28,935 bases of DNA from Lobulomyces angularis (lineage: Eukaryota; Chytridiomycota; Chytridiomycetes; Lobulomycetales; Lobulomycetaceae). The position numbers and the translations under genes are program-made. The stretch lies in the NCBI GenBank assembly GCA_027604685.1, contig JADHYX010000224.1, forward strand, positions 1 to 28,935, in the 5' to 3' direction. Within the stretch, counting starts at the first letter, position 1. Every line of letters starts with the position of its first letter. The notes under the pieces are model-generated. The model was not told where the DNA came from. It was given only the letters and a program-made list of their open reading frames with translations, and searched no databases. Shown in pieces: positions 10,697 to 21,705 of the stretch.

Positions 10697-10990
10697 GATT
10701 TACAGCTATGGTAAAATTTATTTTGCAAAAGCCATCTGATTTTTTGTTATATATTTACCAATACATCAGTATTTCTTATAATATCTTGCCAATAAATTAT
10801 TTATTTATTTTTTATAACGCGGAACTGAAATATAGCATTAATCATTCAAATCGGTTGCTGTTTAAGTTGTATGTAACGCCATACTTATGTCTTAATTTAT
10901 TAGATCAAAATTATCACAAAATGAATAAATATATGGAATTGTTTTTATTTTTCTTCTATAAGACTGTATTAAAATCAATAAATTAAATAT
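10697..10990. other. Spacer between the convergent TAF10 and ATM1 genes
   Basis: This AT-rich spacer lies between two gene 3' ends. It contains a 92-codon plus-strand ORF (10708-10986) starting 11 nt after the TAF10 stop. The ORF's composition (Phe, Tyr, Ile, Leu, Asn and Lys) is what random AT-rich DNA gives, and no family is recognised. It probably represents 3' untranslated sequence, although its length is more than I would expect by chance. Confidence 0.4.
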
Positions 10991-13796
10991 TTAAACTTTC
11001 TTATCATTCTCTTTACTTAAAGTTAATTGTTCCTCTGAAGGTAATTCCTCCTGTAAAATTGAATCGTCTTCCAAACGGAACTTTTGAGCGTTAAACATGT
11101 GTGCATATACTCCATCTAACTTTATTAAACTTTCATGGTTGCCTTTTTCTAAAAGTTTCCCATTTTCCAAAACTAGTATTAAATCACAGTTCATTATGGT
11201 ACTTAATCTATGGGCAATAAAAACCCCTGTTCGAGTCTGCACAGGTTTTATATAGTTTTCCGCGTCGCTATCAGTTGTATTTTCTTTAGTCTCCAAATTC
11301 ATTAGTTGGTAATATAATGAATCTGATTTTGGTGATGTATGTAAAAAGTTTTGAATATTTTCCATTATGGAGCTTTCGGTTGTCATATCTAAAGCAGAAG
11401 TTGGTTCATCAAACAAAATAATTGGAGGATCCTTAAGGGTGAAAAAGGATTAACAAACATTTTTTATGATACCTTTAAAAATACTCTAGCTAGCTGAACT
11501 CTTTGCTTTTCACCGCCACTAATAACTAATCCTCTTTCACCAACTTGACTTTCATATTGTTTCGGAAAATGGGTTGTAATGATGTCATGAATGTGAGCCT
11601 TTTTGCTGACTTCAACAACTTCCTCCAAACTCGCAGATGGCTTTCCGTAGGCAATGTTATATTTTATAGATTGATTAAATAAAATAGTATCCTGAGGCAT
11701 TACTCCCAAACAAGCTCTTAAGCTCTCCAAGGTGACAAAACGAATATCTTGCCCATCTATTAAAATTCTACCTTCTTGTGGATCATAGAAACGAAACAAC
11801 AATCTAATTATTAGTAAGTATTGTCACCAGAAACTTACTTTAAAATTGTACTTTTACCACTTCCACTGGCCCCAACGAAAGCAACGCTGGACCCAGCATT
11901 TAATTTAAAACTTAAACCGTTAAGGATTTTTCTATTATTTCCATAGCCAAAATGCACATTTTCTAGTAAAAAAATTATAAACTTGATCAATATAAGGAAT
12001 TAATACCAAATACAATTTCTCCTTTGGTAACTACCAGAGGTTTAGCTTCCGGATGCTCAGGAATTGCAGTTTTACTATGTTTTAGCTACAACAAATTTAG
12101 TTGGAGTAGATGATTTTCCACTTACCTGAAACATGGTATCCATATCTATTAAACTTTGCCTAACCTCCCTGTAAACCATTCCAAGAAAATTTAAAGGCAT
12201 TGAAAGTTGAAACAATAACCCTTAAAACATCACTTAACAAATTTTGAGACTAGAAAAAACTTACCATTGACCATAACTAAGTCACCAACAGTTAAAGTTC
12301 CATCAAGTACACCTTGGGATGCCTTTATAAAATATAAATATACAAAAGATAATTATAAACTTACCAACCACATTATTAGGGTTAAGCTAAAGCTAAAAAT
12401 AAGATTTTGTCCTATATTTAAAAATGCTAAAGAGGTAGTGGTCTTTACAGCGGCTAATTCATATTTTTTTAAAGATTCATCATATTTTTTCATTTCAAAT
12501 TTTTCATTATTGAAGTGCTTCACAGCCTCGAAATTTAATAGCGAATCAGTTGCTGTTGAAGCTCCTTCATTATCTGCTTTATTCATTTGTTTTCTTAAAG
12601 CATACTTAATTCATAAAATTATCAGAACAATTTATACCTAAATTTTGTTCTCCATTGGGTAGTAACAGCAGTAAATGATGTAAAGGCAGCAATTGTTGCT
12701 AAACTCAACGCCGCATATATCCATCCCTAAAAAATTGTAAATATTAAAACCGAAAAAAACACTTACATAAGAATATGTCAATATTGCACAAACTAACGTT
12801 ATTTCAAATGCGGTAGGGACTATATGAAAGATCATAGAAGATAAAACCTGATTAATTCCTTTGGCACCTAAAAACACCAATTTAAATAAACAATTGGTAA
12901 GACGAACTTTTCTACCTCGGTCCATCGCTCGTATCAACCCACCAGTTTGCCTACTTAGATGATAATTTAAATCCAAACTATGCAAATGGTAAAAAATGTT
13001 TCTACTAGCAGTTCGTATGGCAGTTTGGGCAACTGTTCCAAATACAGCATTTCTTAAATTATTCAGTTTAATGATGACCATGAATCTTTCAATACCTAAG
13101 CTCAGAAAATAAAGAAGCACCAAATCTTGCTCCACCATATGCCAACAAAGCTGCACCAGCTACCATCATTACGGTGTGTGACTGCTGCTCCAAAAAGGAA
13201 GGTTAGTGATAAACTTCACTTGCACATGTGTTCTTTTGCAATACTTACCAAAACTGGCTGGACGTTTAATGAATCAACAGCTGCTTTAAATGATATTGGA
13301 ATATAAACATTCAACTACCAAATGCGTTATTAAAGTCAAAAAAAAAATTTTACAATTTTTCCGGTGAATAGAAGTCCAAGTGAAAGCACTACCCTTGCTC
13401 TTAAATTTCTGCTATCTTTTGGCCATAAGTAAATAAGAAGCTCTTTTACTATTTTCCAATCAGACTAAAAAATGAGATTTTGTCAAATTGAAACAATACC
13501 TGAGCTTGAGATGCTTTGGTTGCTTCAACGTTTTTTGCTCCATTAAAATTTAGCTTTTTCAATTCATCAGGATTGTTTTCTTTCTGCTTAAGAGCACTAC
13601 TGGAAAAAAAAAATTTGGAGTTGAGTTGAGGGGTAAATGGGTTGGAAATCAAATTTTTTGAGTTAATTGTAGTTTTCTTAGTAAAGTAATCCAATTTTTG
13701 GTTACAAATAACACGGTTATTCTGCTTTGTATGTAAAGTTGGTAACAATAGTTTTTGATTTATCCTGCAGCTGGAAATTCTAGGAAACCAACTCAT
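10991..13796 (-). CDS. ATM1: Mitochondrial ABC transporter ATM1 (ABCB7)
   Basis: Fourteen exons in + coordinates: 10991-11431, 11473-11803, 11839-11962, 12007-12085, 12126-12220, 12265-12322, 12365-12593, 12638-12726, 12767-12867, 12916-13052, 13096-13187, 13249-13314, 13354-13464 and 13500-13796; 749 aa. ATM1 is an inner-membrane half-transporter that exports a sulfur/glutathione species needed for cytosolic Fe-S protein assembly. Residues 1 to about 85 form a Ser/Lys/Arg/Asn-rich mitochondrial presequence. The membrane domain carries Atm1 hallmarks: [56 protein letters not shown] and [14 protein letters not shown]. The ATPase domain has Walker [10 protein letters not shown] (about 482-490), signature [17 protein letters not shown], Walker [13 protein letters not shown] and the switch His in FIAHRLST. 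A polar insert of about 35 residues lies between the D-loop helix and that His. The acceptor at 13187 could also be 13184 or 13181. Confidence 0.96.
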
Positions 13797-13987
13797 TTAT
13801 CAAAAAAAATAAGAAATTTAAAAAAAAACTAAAAATGTAATATGCACTTTAATCAAATTCTTAATTTTGATATATGTTGCAAATGATAGAAAATTTAAAT
13901 GGGATTGCACAATTTTTTGAACAATTTCAATTTTTGTCAAAAAATTTACACTCTCATAATTGTCTGCTTAAAATATTGAGATTTCCT
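13797..13987. promoter_or_regulatory. Shared divergent promoter region of ATM1 and PIG-A
   Basis: These 191 bp separate the two head-to-head start codons. The region is AT-rich and contains no ORF of note, so both genes presumably initiate here. I see no recognisable factor-binding motif. Confidence 0.5.
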
Positions 13988-15733
13988 ATGACCTCACTAA
14001 ACATTTGTATGGTGTGGTAAATTTATGGTTTGTTTTAAGGTTAACTAATCTTTTTTGGTAGCGACATGTTTTATCCCAATTTCGGAGGTATTCCTTTTTA
14101 ACTAAACAATTCTGCGACTTATTAAATTTTAGGAATTGAATCGCATATTTATCAACTTTCAATGCATTTAATCGCGCTAGGTCATAAAGTAATTTTAATT
14201 ACGCATCAGTATGGAAACAGACAAGGAGTTCGATATTTAACCTCGGGATTGAAAGTTTATTATCTGCCACATTTTTTGGTGTGGGATCAAGTTTCATTTC
14301 CTACTGTACGCGAAACTGTCGTTCATAATTTCTATTCATTTTTTTATTTCAAAGCTGTATACCTTCTTTCCACTTTTCCGACAAATAGTTGTTAGAGAAA
14401 ATATCAATATTGTGCATGGACATCAGGTAGTGTGCTCTAACTTCCAAATAGTTAATTTAAATTTGATTTAGGCATTTTCATCTATGTGCCATGAAGCAAT
14501 TTTACATGCTCGAACGTTGGGCTTGAAAGCAATATTTACAGATCACAGTTTATTTGGATTTGAAGATTTAAGCTCTATACTAACTAATAAACTCTTAAAA
14601 TTTACCTTAAGTGATATAAATCATGTTATATGTGTTTCTCATACTAGCAGAGAAAATACGGTTTTAAGAGCAAGTTTAAATCCGTATCATGTTTCTGTCA
14701 TACCAAATAGCATTGTCAGTGCTGATTTTCAGCCTGATACCAATAAGAGAAATAAGAATTTTAGTAAGTTATTTTAGTTAGCCATTTCATTAATTAAATT
14801 ATACGAACCCCGTTAAACCAAACGCTTAAGTTTACATAAAGGAATTTTACAATGCCGCTAATTAAACATTTTTAATTTTTAGTCACGATTGTCGTTACTA
14901 GTAGATTGGTGTATCGTAAAGGAATTGATCTGTTAATAGATGTTATACCAAGAGTTTGTAAAAATTTTGATAATGTAAGGTTTTTTATAGTAGGAGATGG
15001 CCCAAAAATGGTTGACTTGCAGCAAATGCGAGAATATTATGTTTTGCAAGATAAAGTGAAATTATTTGGCTCAGTTCAAAATAATAAAATAAGAGACGTG
15101 AGAGAACTAAATTAACCTATTAATTTTTCTATGAATAGATCTTGGTGGAAGGTGATATTTTTTTGAACACTAGTTTAACGGAAGCGTTCTGTATAGCAAT
15201 TATTGAGGCAGCAAGTTGTGGATTACTAGTTGTTTCAACTAAAGTTGGTGGTATTCCAGAAGTTTTGCCTAGGTACGCTAAAAACTAAAAACTTTTTTAA
15301 TTTGTTGTATTAAAGCGATATGATAATATTTTCAGATCCAGATGGCATTTCAATTTTAGAAGCACTTAAAAATGCAATACAAATTTTAAACTGTGGGGAT
15401 ATTGACAGCGAACATAACCATACAAGGGTGAAATTGATGTATAGTTGGGATAATGTTGCTTTAAGAACAGCACAAGTTTATAAAAATGTAATTGATATGC
15501 CAGATATTTCCATAGCAGATAGATTTTTTCTGTAAGTAAATAAGTGCAGTTTATAAAATTTCTTACATTTTATTATTAGTTTTTACACCACTGGAAGTTG
15601 GGCGGGTAAACTATCTGTTTTAATAGTTGCTTTCAATTACATCATCTTAAAACTACTTGAAATCTTTTTTCCAGTGGATGAAATAGAGCTTAGTTTAGAT
15701 TTTAAAATTGATCAAGTAAAAAAAATTTTGTAA
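13988..15733 (+). CDS. PIGA: PIG-A, catalytic subunit of GPI-GlcNAc transferase
   Basis: Exons 13988-14016, 14062-14087, 14133-14305, 14355-14426, 14472-14763, 14883-15097, 15139-15272, 15316-15531 and 15580-15733; 436 aa. PIG-A transfers GlcNAc from UDP-GlcNAc to phosphatidylinositol on the cytosolic face of the ER, the first step of GPI-anchor synthesis. It is a GT4-type glycosyltransferase. The sequence follows the family from end to end: [62 protein letters not shown], then [20 protein letters not shown] with the paired glutamates of the E-x7-E motif (about 284 and 292), and VGGIPEVLP. One hydrophobic segment near residues 396-416 is the usual C-terminal membrane anchor. The 29-nt first exon ([10 protein letters not shown]) is set by its match to the family N-terminus. 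Confidence 0.96.
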
Positions 15734-15930
15734 AAAAATTGCAGTATTGGACGAAATTTTAAATTTAAGAAGTTTTCGTTTTCCAATTAAAAATTTTTCT
15801 CCATCCCAAATATTACATTTTTATAACATTTTTTTAGTCGCTTAAATATGTCAAACAATCCTAATCGTATACACTAAAGCATATCATCTGCTAACTTAAT
15901 TGTTATATTTTTAACGAAGTTGGCAATTTG

Positions 15931-18197
15931 ATGAGTTCCAAAAATTTTAGCTCTTATGATAAGCTTTGCGCAAGTTATGCTCAAAATAGTGACATCCCTT
16001 TGTTGCAAAGAGCTTATCTGGATTGGAAAACTGAGGTGATTATTAAAGAAGAAGATTTATTTGTAGTAACAAAATAATTTTGATCAGCCAAAAGCTTTAC
16101 GAAAAACTTCCATAATTGCAACTATTGGACCAAAAACCGCATCAGTCGAGAGTATACAAAAGTTACGGTAATAAATAAGAAAAAATTCAAGATTTCCCTT
16201 ATTTAACTTTTGTTAAAGCGATGCTGGGATGAATATAGTGAGATTAAATTTTTCGCATGGGACTCATGAGTATCATGGTTCCGTGATAAAAAACGTGAGA
16301 GAAAGTTTTTTACATCAGAAAGGCAGACCTGTTGCAATTGCTTTGGTAAAGTTCTTAACATAGTTTAATTTTTTACAATGTTAGGATACTAAAGGCCCAG
16401 AAATTAGAACAGGGATGGTATTTTTGTAATTCATAATTTTTTAAAATGAAAAATAAAGATGTTGAATGACGGTTTTGCCTTTAAAACTGGACACAAATTA
16501 ATTTTTACAACTGAGGAAAAATATAAAGACAATGGAAACCCTGAAAAAGTATACATAGATTATAAAAATTTAACTAAGGTGATGTCACCTGGAAAATTTA
16601 TTTACGTCGATGACGGAACTCTAACATTTAAAGTGGTGAAAGTGAATGAAGATAATGTAGAAGTGGAATCAATGAATTCTGGAACTTTTTTATCAAAAAA
16701 AGGTGTAAACTTACCTGGTACTAATGTTGATTTACCTGCAGTATCTGAAAAGGACAAATTAGATTTGAAGTTTGCAGTTGAACATGGTGTTGACATGATT
16801 TTTGCAAGTTTCATTAGGCAAGCAGAAGATATTCATACCATTAGGCTCCTCCTTGGTATAACCTTTTTTTTGCGGAACTTAGTCTAAAAATTTTAACTTT
16901 AAAGGAGAAGCAGGAAGAAATGGGTCAATTAAGATTATTTCCAAAATTGAAAACCATCAAGGTTTAGATAATTTTGATGAAATTTTAAAAGCTTCGGATG
17001 GTAATTTCAGTTGTTATTATAAAATGCTATATTTTACTTAGGTATCATGGTTGCTAGAGGTGATTTAGGCACAGAAATACCTAGCTGGAAAGTTTTCATT
17101 GCCCAAAAATCCATGATAGCTAAATGTAATGAAAAATAATCGTTTTTTGTTGTAAATAGGTACTTTTTTTTTTAATCAGGTAATATTGCAGGAAAGCCCG
17201 TAATTTGTGCTACACAAATGGTTTAATTTCACAAATATTATTTTAATCTCTTTTAATACTAATATTGTATTATTCTAGATGGTATAACCAAGCCATTATA
17301 TTTTAAGTAAATCATTATTTTTTAAAGCAATCAATGACAAGCTGTCCAAAGCCTACGAGAGCAGAAGCAAGTGATGTAGCAAACGCCGTTTTAGATGGTG
17401 CTGATTGTGTTATGTTATCGTATTTTCAATCTAAAATTATAATAAAAATAACAAATTTAAAATTTTTTACTGTAAGAGCTGAAACCGCTTCTGGCCAATA
17501 TCCTTTAGAAAGTGTTTCAACTATGGCGCGTAAGCACTGGATTTAATGATTACTTTTGAAATATTGAATATTTTTAATTTTAGGTATCTGTTTAGAAGCG
17601 GAAGCTGTAAATACATACTATCCGCACTTTAATGAAATTAGATCGTTGACTCCAAAACCTTTATTTACTAGCGAAACTATTGCCGTTGCTACAGTAAATG
17701 CATCATTGTAAGTAGCTGACATCTTTTGATTCCAAATCAAAATACTTTTCTTAGGGAAGAGGAAGCAAAAGTTATTGTTGTTCTTTCTCAATCTGGTACA
17801 ACAGCAAGACTTATAGCAAAGTACAGACCTAAAGCTGCCATTGTGGTGGTAACAAGAGATGCGACAGTTGCCAGACAGAGCCATTTATTTCGCGGAACAT
17901 ATCCTATGGTGTATAAGGAAAAGCAAAATATTGATACGGACGAACTGCCGCCGTCTCCAGTGATTGGTGCTATGCATTGGAAGGCAGCTGCGGACTGGCA
18001 AATAGATGTAGACGCCAGAATTGATTTTGGTATCACTGAAGCTAAGAAATTAGGGGTAATATGTGGTGGTGAAACATTTATTGCTGTTCAAGGGTGGAAA
18101 CCTGGCTCAGGTATTAATTTATTTACAAGTTTAAATAATATTTTCAAAACGTTTAGGTCAAACGAATTGTTTAAGAATTTTAATGACTCCAAATTAA
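15931..18197 (+). CDS. PYK: Pyruvate kinase
   Basis: Exons 15931-16035, 16088-16167, 16219-16345, 16385-16417, 16459-16855, 16905-17000, 17042-17125, 17180-17220, 17279-17281 (3 nt, inferred), 17328-17419, 17477-17529, 17584-17707, 17755-18110 and 18157-18197; 543 aa. It converts phosphoenolpyruvate and ADP to pyruvate and ATP in the last step of glycolysis. Active-site motifs are present: [42 protein letters not shown] (catalytic Lys), [25 protein letters not shown] and [19 protein letters not shown]. The B domain (16459-16855) and the C-terminal allosteric domain ([27 protein letters not shown]) are complete. MLSAETASG carries Ala where many eukaryotic enzymes have Gly. The final domain has a longer loop (about 15 extra residues) around [15 protein letters not shown]. 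The gene lies 197 bp downstream of PIG-A on the same strand. Confidence 0.96.
17279..17281 (+). other. Probable 3-nt microexon (ATG) of pyruvate kinase
   Basis: Between the exon ending ...ATQM (17220) and the exon starting QSMTSC (17328) lie 107 nt. Removing them as one intron leaves the protein one residue shorter than the highly conserved ATQM-x-x-SM spacing. Reading them as two introns of 58 nt (GTTTAA...TTCTAG) and 46 nt (GTATAA...TTAAAG) around the trinucleotide ATG restores the missing residue and gives two introns of ordinary size. Confidence 0.55.
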
Positions 18198-18431
18198 AGA
18201 ATAATTTTGGTTCAAAGAATAGCTTTTTTTATTTTTGTACATAATTTATTTCACTTAAGTTTTTCACAAAAGATCTTTTGCTGAATGTAATCGAATTTTT
18301 TTTGAATGAAAATCATGTTATGTAACGATTTGTTTGATGACTGATTTGTATCTTTCCTTACGCAAAAAAAAGTTAATTAAAGTTAAATTTGTTTACTTTA
18401 CATTACAGGTATTGATGATTAACAACTGCTC

Positions 18432-18657
18432 CTATGTCAATAAGGACACAACTGCTGAAGAGCTGGGATGAGCTGGTCTAAACATACATTGATAAGGAAA
18501 AGAAACAGTTTGAAGTTACAAAATAAAACTTTTCGTTTAAGTCTTACCTTTTGAATAATTCTATTGGCCTGCCATTAAAATCAAAAAACTTTATGCAATC
18601 AAAAATTATTTTAAGACTGACAAATAGTATGTTTAGACCAGTGTGCCCCTCGGTCAT
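18432..18657 (-). CDS. Possible 51-aa protein, two exons, unrecognised
   Basis: Exons 18548-18657 and 18432-18477 (+ coordinates) are joined by a 70-nt intron with a good donor (AAAAG/GTAAGA) and a GTTTAG acceptor. The product starts MTEGHTGLNILFVSLKIIFD, has one hydrophobic stretch (LNILFVSLKIIF) and continues FNGRPIELFKRPAHPSS. It is one of very few places in the 827-bp gap between pyruvate kinase and NAA35 that looks like coding sequence. Because of its small size I cannot exclude chance. No family is recognised. Confidence 0.3.
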
Positions 18658-19024
18658 TATGGCAATCCAGTTAACAAAAAATAAAAAAGAAGGGAAGGTC
18701 TATTGAAAAACAGAATAAACACAGGCAGAAACTATAGAAATTGATATTTCATAGATTATGAAACTGCAAAAACCTAAAAAAATATTATTATAACGTTGAA
18801 AAATTAAATTTGTGTTTACAAGTTCACTATACATTAAGATCTTTTTTAATTTAACTTGAATAACCTTGTCCAAACTATTGCCACATCACTTTTAATATTA
18901 TCAACTAATTAATTTCTTTTTTTTCTCTTTATAAGTTTTTCCTTGTATTTTAGTATTATGTATTTTTATTTTGTATCAGAGTGTATGGTATCGTATAAAA
19001 AAATAATTTTAGTTTAAAAAAAAA
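18658..19024. other. Spacer 3' of NAA35, no gene seen
   Basis: AT-rich sequence with homopolymer A and T runs. I see no ORF, no RNA gene and no repeat that I could support. The 3' untranslated end of NAA35 presumably extends into it. Confidence 0.5.
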
Positions 19025-21544
19025 TTAGCTAATATTAATCACAGGAAAATCCAGTGAGTAATTCCAATCTACACTCTCAAACTTTAACTGCACAATATCC
19101 AAGTTACCAAATTTATTGATTTTACTTTTTTTTTTATTTCCTTTCACCTGTAAACCATTCAATTTTGAATTATTGAGAATTAAGTTTAATTTAACTTGGT
19201 TTGCAATACAAACTTTCTTTAATGAGAACAGTTCCTATAAATTACCGTTATCGATTTAATACAAATGAAAAAAATAAAAAAGTTACTTTTTTGTATTCCA
19301 AAAATTGAAAATGATTCGATTTATTGTTTATTGCACTTTCTAATAAAGGATCCAGATATGTTATAGCTTTTTGCAAGCCTTGTAAAGAAAGCTCAAATAG
19401 AGTACCAATCTTAAAAGATAATGGTGTGAATATTTAAATTTTATAAAAAGTATTGTTACAGAGAGTTTTTTTCGCTCTTCCATGTCATCCACATACTGGT
19501 TAAATCCCATTTTAACAGGGCTACCGAGCAAGTTAAATATTTTAAATCGATTTTCAAAATGTAATTTTTCTTTGTATAAATTAAAATTTTCTGTTACATC
19601 ATCACCATTACTTAAAGTATTAACCAGTTTAGGTTTTTTTAATAACTTTTTTTTTTCCAAAACAACCAAGATCTAATAAATAATATAAATTTGTCCATTT
19701 TTTAATTTTATTTTACCAGTAATAAAGATTTCCTAAGTTCCAACTTAACGTTTAAAAATAATTGCAAACTTTTTAAATGCAAATTTTCTATTCCTGAAGC
19801 TGACTGTTCGTACATATTCTCTATTAAATTCAAATGGTTACAATGCATTTCCTGGATAAATATGATGTACCTAAAAAATAATAAATTAATTGTTGTTTTA
19901 CCAATTTGAATAAAACCAAAATATCATAGGTAATTCATAGTCATTGTACACCTCAAGTCGAAAACCTTTTTCAAAATATTCTGTAAGCATAAATAATTTT
20001 TCGTTATAAATCCAACATGAAATATCATAACGAACTGGAATCTAAGTAGTTAGCGAAAAGTTTTGGTAAAAAGCAGAATTAATAAGTAAAAACAAACTTT
20101 AAGATTGTAAGTTTTCAGTACTAGTTCATGAATTTCGTCATCTACAGTTTCAGTCTCTTGCTGTAACTGTTCATAAATTTTAACAATTTTTAATAGGTTT
20201 CTTGATGTTCTGGCGCTATTTTTACAAAATACAGTTATATAATTCGAATAAGCCTAAAAAAAAATTATTTAATTTTATCCATAAATATTACGATTTCCAA
20301 ATTCGTTAAGGCAAAATCAACTTTTTCCTTTGCTGCTTCCGGGATTTTAATCATCGTATACAACGGGGATGTTAATTTTTTTATAGAATCCTTTAGATAA
20401 TCCTTAAATTTTATATTTCTTAAAAAATATAAAATTAAATTCTATGCAGATTTCAAAATTAGTGAAAAAAGTATATAACCGATATACCATCAAAACAGAG
20501 TGAACAAAACAGTTGCTAGCAGGGGTTTTTCTAGAAAAATAATGTAGAAATAGATGAAGCTCCTTTAAATCAAATTTGGCAACAAGTGTGCTATAAAAAT
20601 TTAAAATTATCTCAAAGTCATCCAATATTAGCTGAAAACTTTCAAATTCAGCAGCAGTAGAGCAATTTAAAATTGGTCTAGGAGCTGAATTGGCAAAAGT
20701 TTTCAGGGTAATTCTATGATCAAAATAATCTAATGTCCTTAATTGTTGGAAATTACTTTTATTAGATACCTGTAATATCCTCCAGTTCTAAAGTATTTTT
20801 AACTTTTTGAAATTCAGTTATCAACTTAGACAAAGTTACCTTTGCCGACTTGTAGTCATCACAATTTAGTTGCGCCATAAGTTGAAGCCAGTCCTAACGT
20901 AAAATTAAACGAGTCGATAGTTAAAGAAATATACCAATTTCATTTGGATTCTATTAATTAAAAGAGCGTCATAGTTATTCTTGGTGTTTATTTTGGCTAA
21001 ACTCTTGGCGAAGAGTTTTTTCAAACTATTCAAGTTTGGAAATCCAGTTAAATCTAAACCAGTACTTTCAAACTGAAAGTCTTCTTCATGATAAACTACC
21101 GCCTTTACAATTATTTCATTGGTGAAATTAACGAAAAGTTTAGATGCAGCCTTAAAATTATTCAGTATTTCATGCAAATTCTCATCCTGTAAAGAATTTG
21201 GTTGCATTTTAAAGTTTTCATGAAATAAGTAACAAGTGTAAATGGTTTGAGATAACAAATTTCCATTCAAAAATTGCATCTCTTTTGCAAATAGGTGATC
21301 TATAAATGATATACGTTTTTGACCATCTAGCAACAAATTTGGCGAAAACGTAAAGTTTTGCTGTAAACCAGTATCCATTTTGGGATTCATTATCTGTCAT
21401 AAAAAAAACTAAATTTGATGAGATGGTATCATTTACCTCAATACAGCTCATCGCGTCATAAAGTTCAAAATTATCTGCTAAAATTAATTCCCCAATGTCA
21501 AGTTGTTTGCAGCTATTTTGAAGGGAATCTTTTATACTTAACAT
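19025..21544 (-). CDS. NAA35: NatC auxiliary subunit NAA35 (MAK10)
   Basis: Exons in + coordinates: 19025-19234, 19287-19409, 19460-19672, 19717-19870, 19917-20041, 20098-20253, 20292-20441, 20488-20729, 20770-20893, 20935-21393 and 21437-21544; 687 aa, near the usual length. NAA35 is the large scaffold of the ribosome-associated NatC N-terminal acetyltransferase, which acetylates Met-Leu/Ile/Phe-type N-termini. The diagnostic block is at the N-terminus: LDIGELILADNFELYDAMS, then CIEIMNPKMDTGL across the first intron. Further matches follow the family order: VKAVVYHEEDFQFES, LTGFPNLNSLKK, a helical middle, WIYNEKLFMLTEYFEKGF with RLEVYNDYELPMIFWYI, LHFENRFKIFNLLGSP and the terminal DFPVINIS. 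It is divergently paired with the SGF73-like gene (161 bp). The catalytic NAA30 is not in this window. Confidence 0.93.
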
Positions 21545-21705
21545 TTCTAATCTAAGTTATAATATAAAGTGCGCCAAAGCTTCACGATTAATGTTAAAGA
21601 TAAGTACACCGTTTGCTTAATATTTAAAAATTTTAATTTACTTATTAAATTGTATGAGTTCAAATTAATTTCTCAAAAAAAAAAATTCAACTTTTTACAA
21701 CAAAA
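21545..21705. promoter_or_regulatory. Shared divergent promoter region of NAA35 and the SGF73-like gene
   Basis: Only 161 bp separate the two start codons. The sequence is AT-rich with an A-tract just upstream of the plus-strand ATG. No specific motif is claimed. Confidence 0.5.

Noticed and set aside
13465..13499. Reading through this ATM1 segment as coding (the ORF ends [16 protein letters not shown])
   Set aside because: Removing it as a 35-nt intron joins KASQAQ to [16 protein letters not shown], which matches ATM1 proteins.
18111..18424. A 300-nt last intron of pyruvate kinase, to the acceptor at about 18409, giving a terminus GSGIDD
   Set aside because: A 46-nt intron (18111-18156) instead gives [15 protein letters not shown], which matches the expected GSG-x-TN-x-x-R C-terminus.
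18410..18720. Plus-strand fragments such as MSIRTQLLKSWDELV and MFRPVCPSVIMAIQL
   Set aside because: Short, without usable splice partners and antisense to the possible minus-strand gene; no family match.
19870..19917. GTAAAA donor in NAA35 giving a 31-nt intron
   Set aside because: The alternative GTTTTA donor gives a 46-nt intron and restores the family sequence PMIFWYIIF; the shorter intron would add extra residues.
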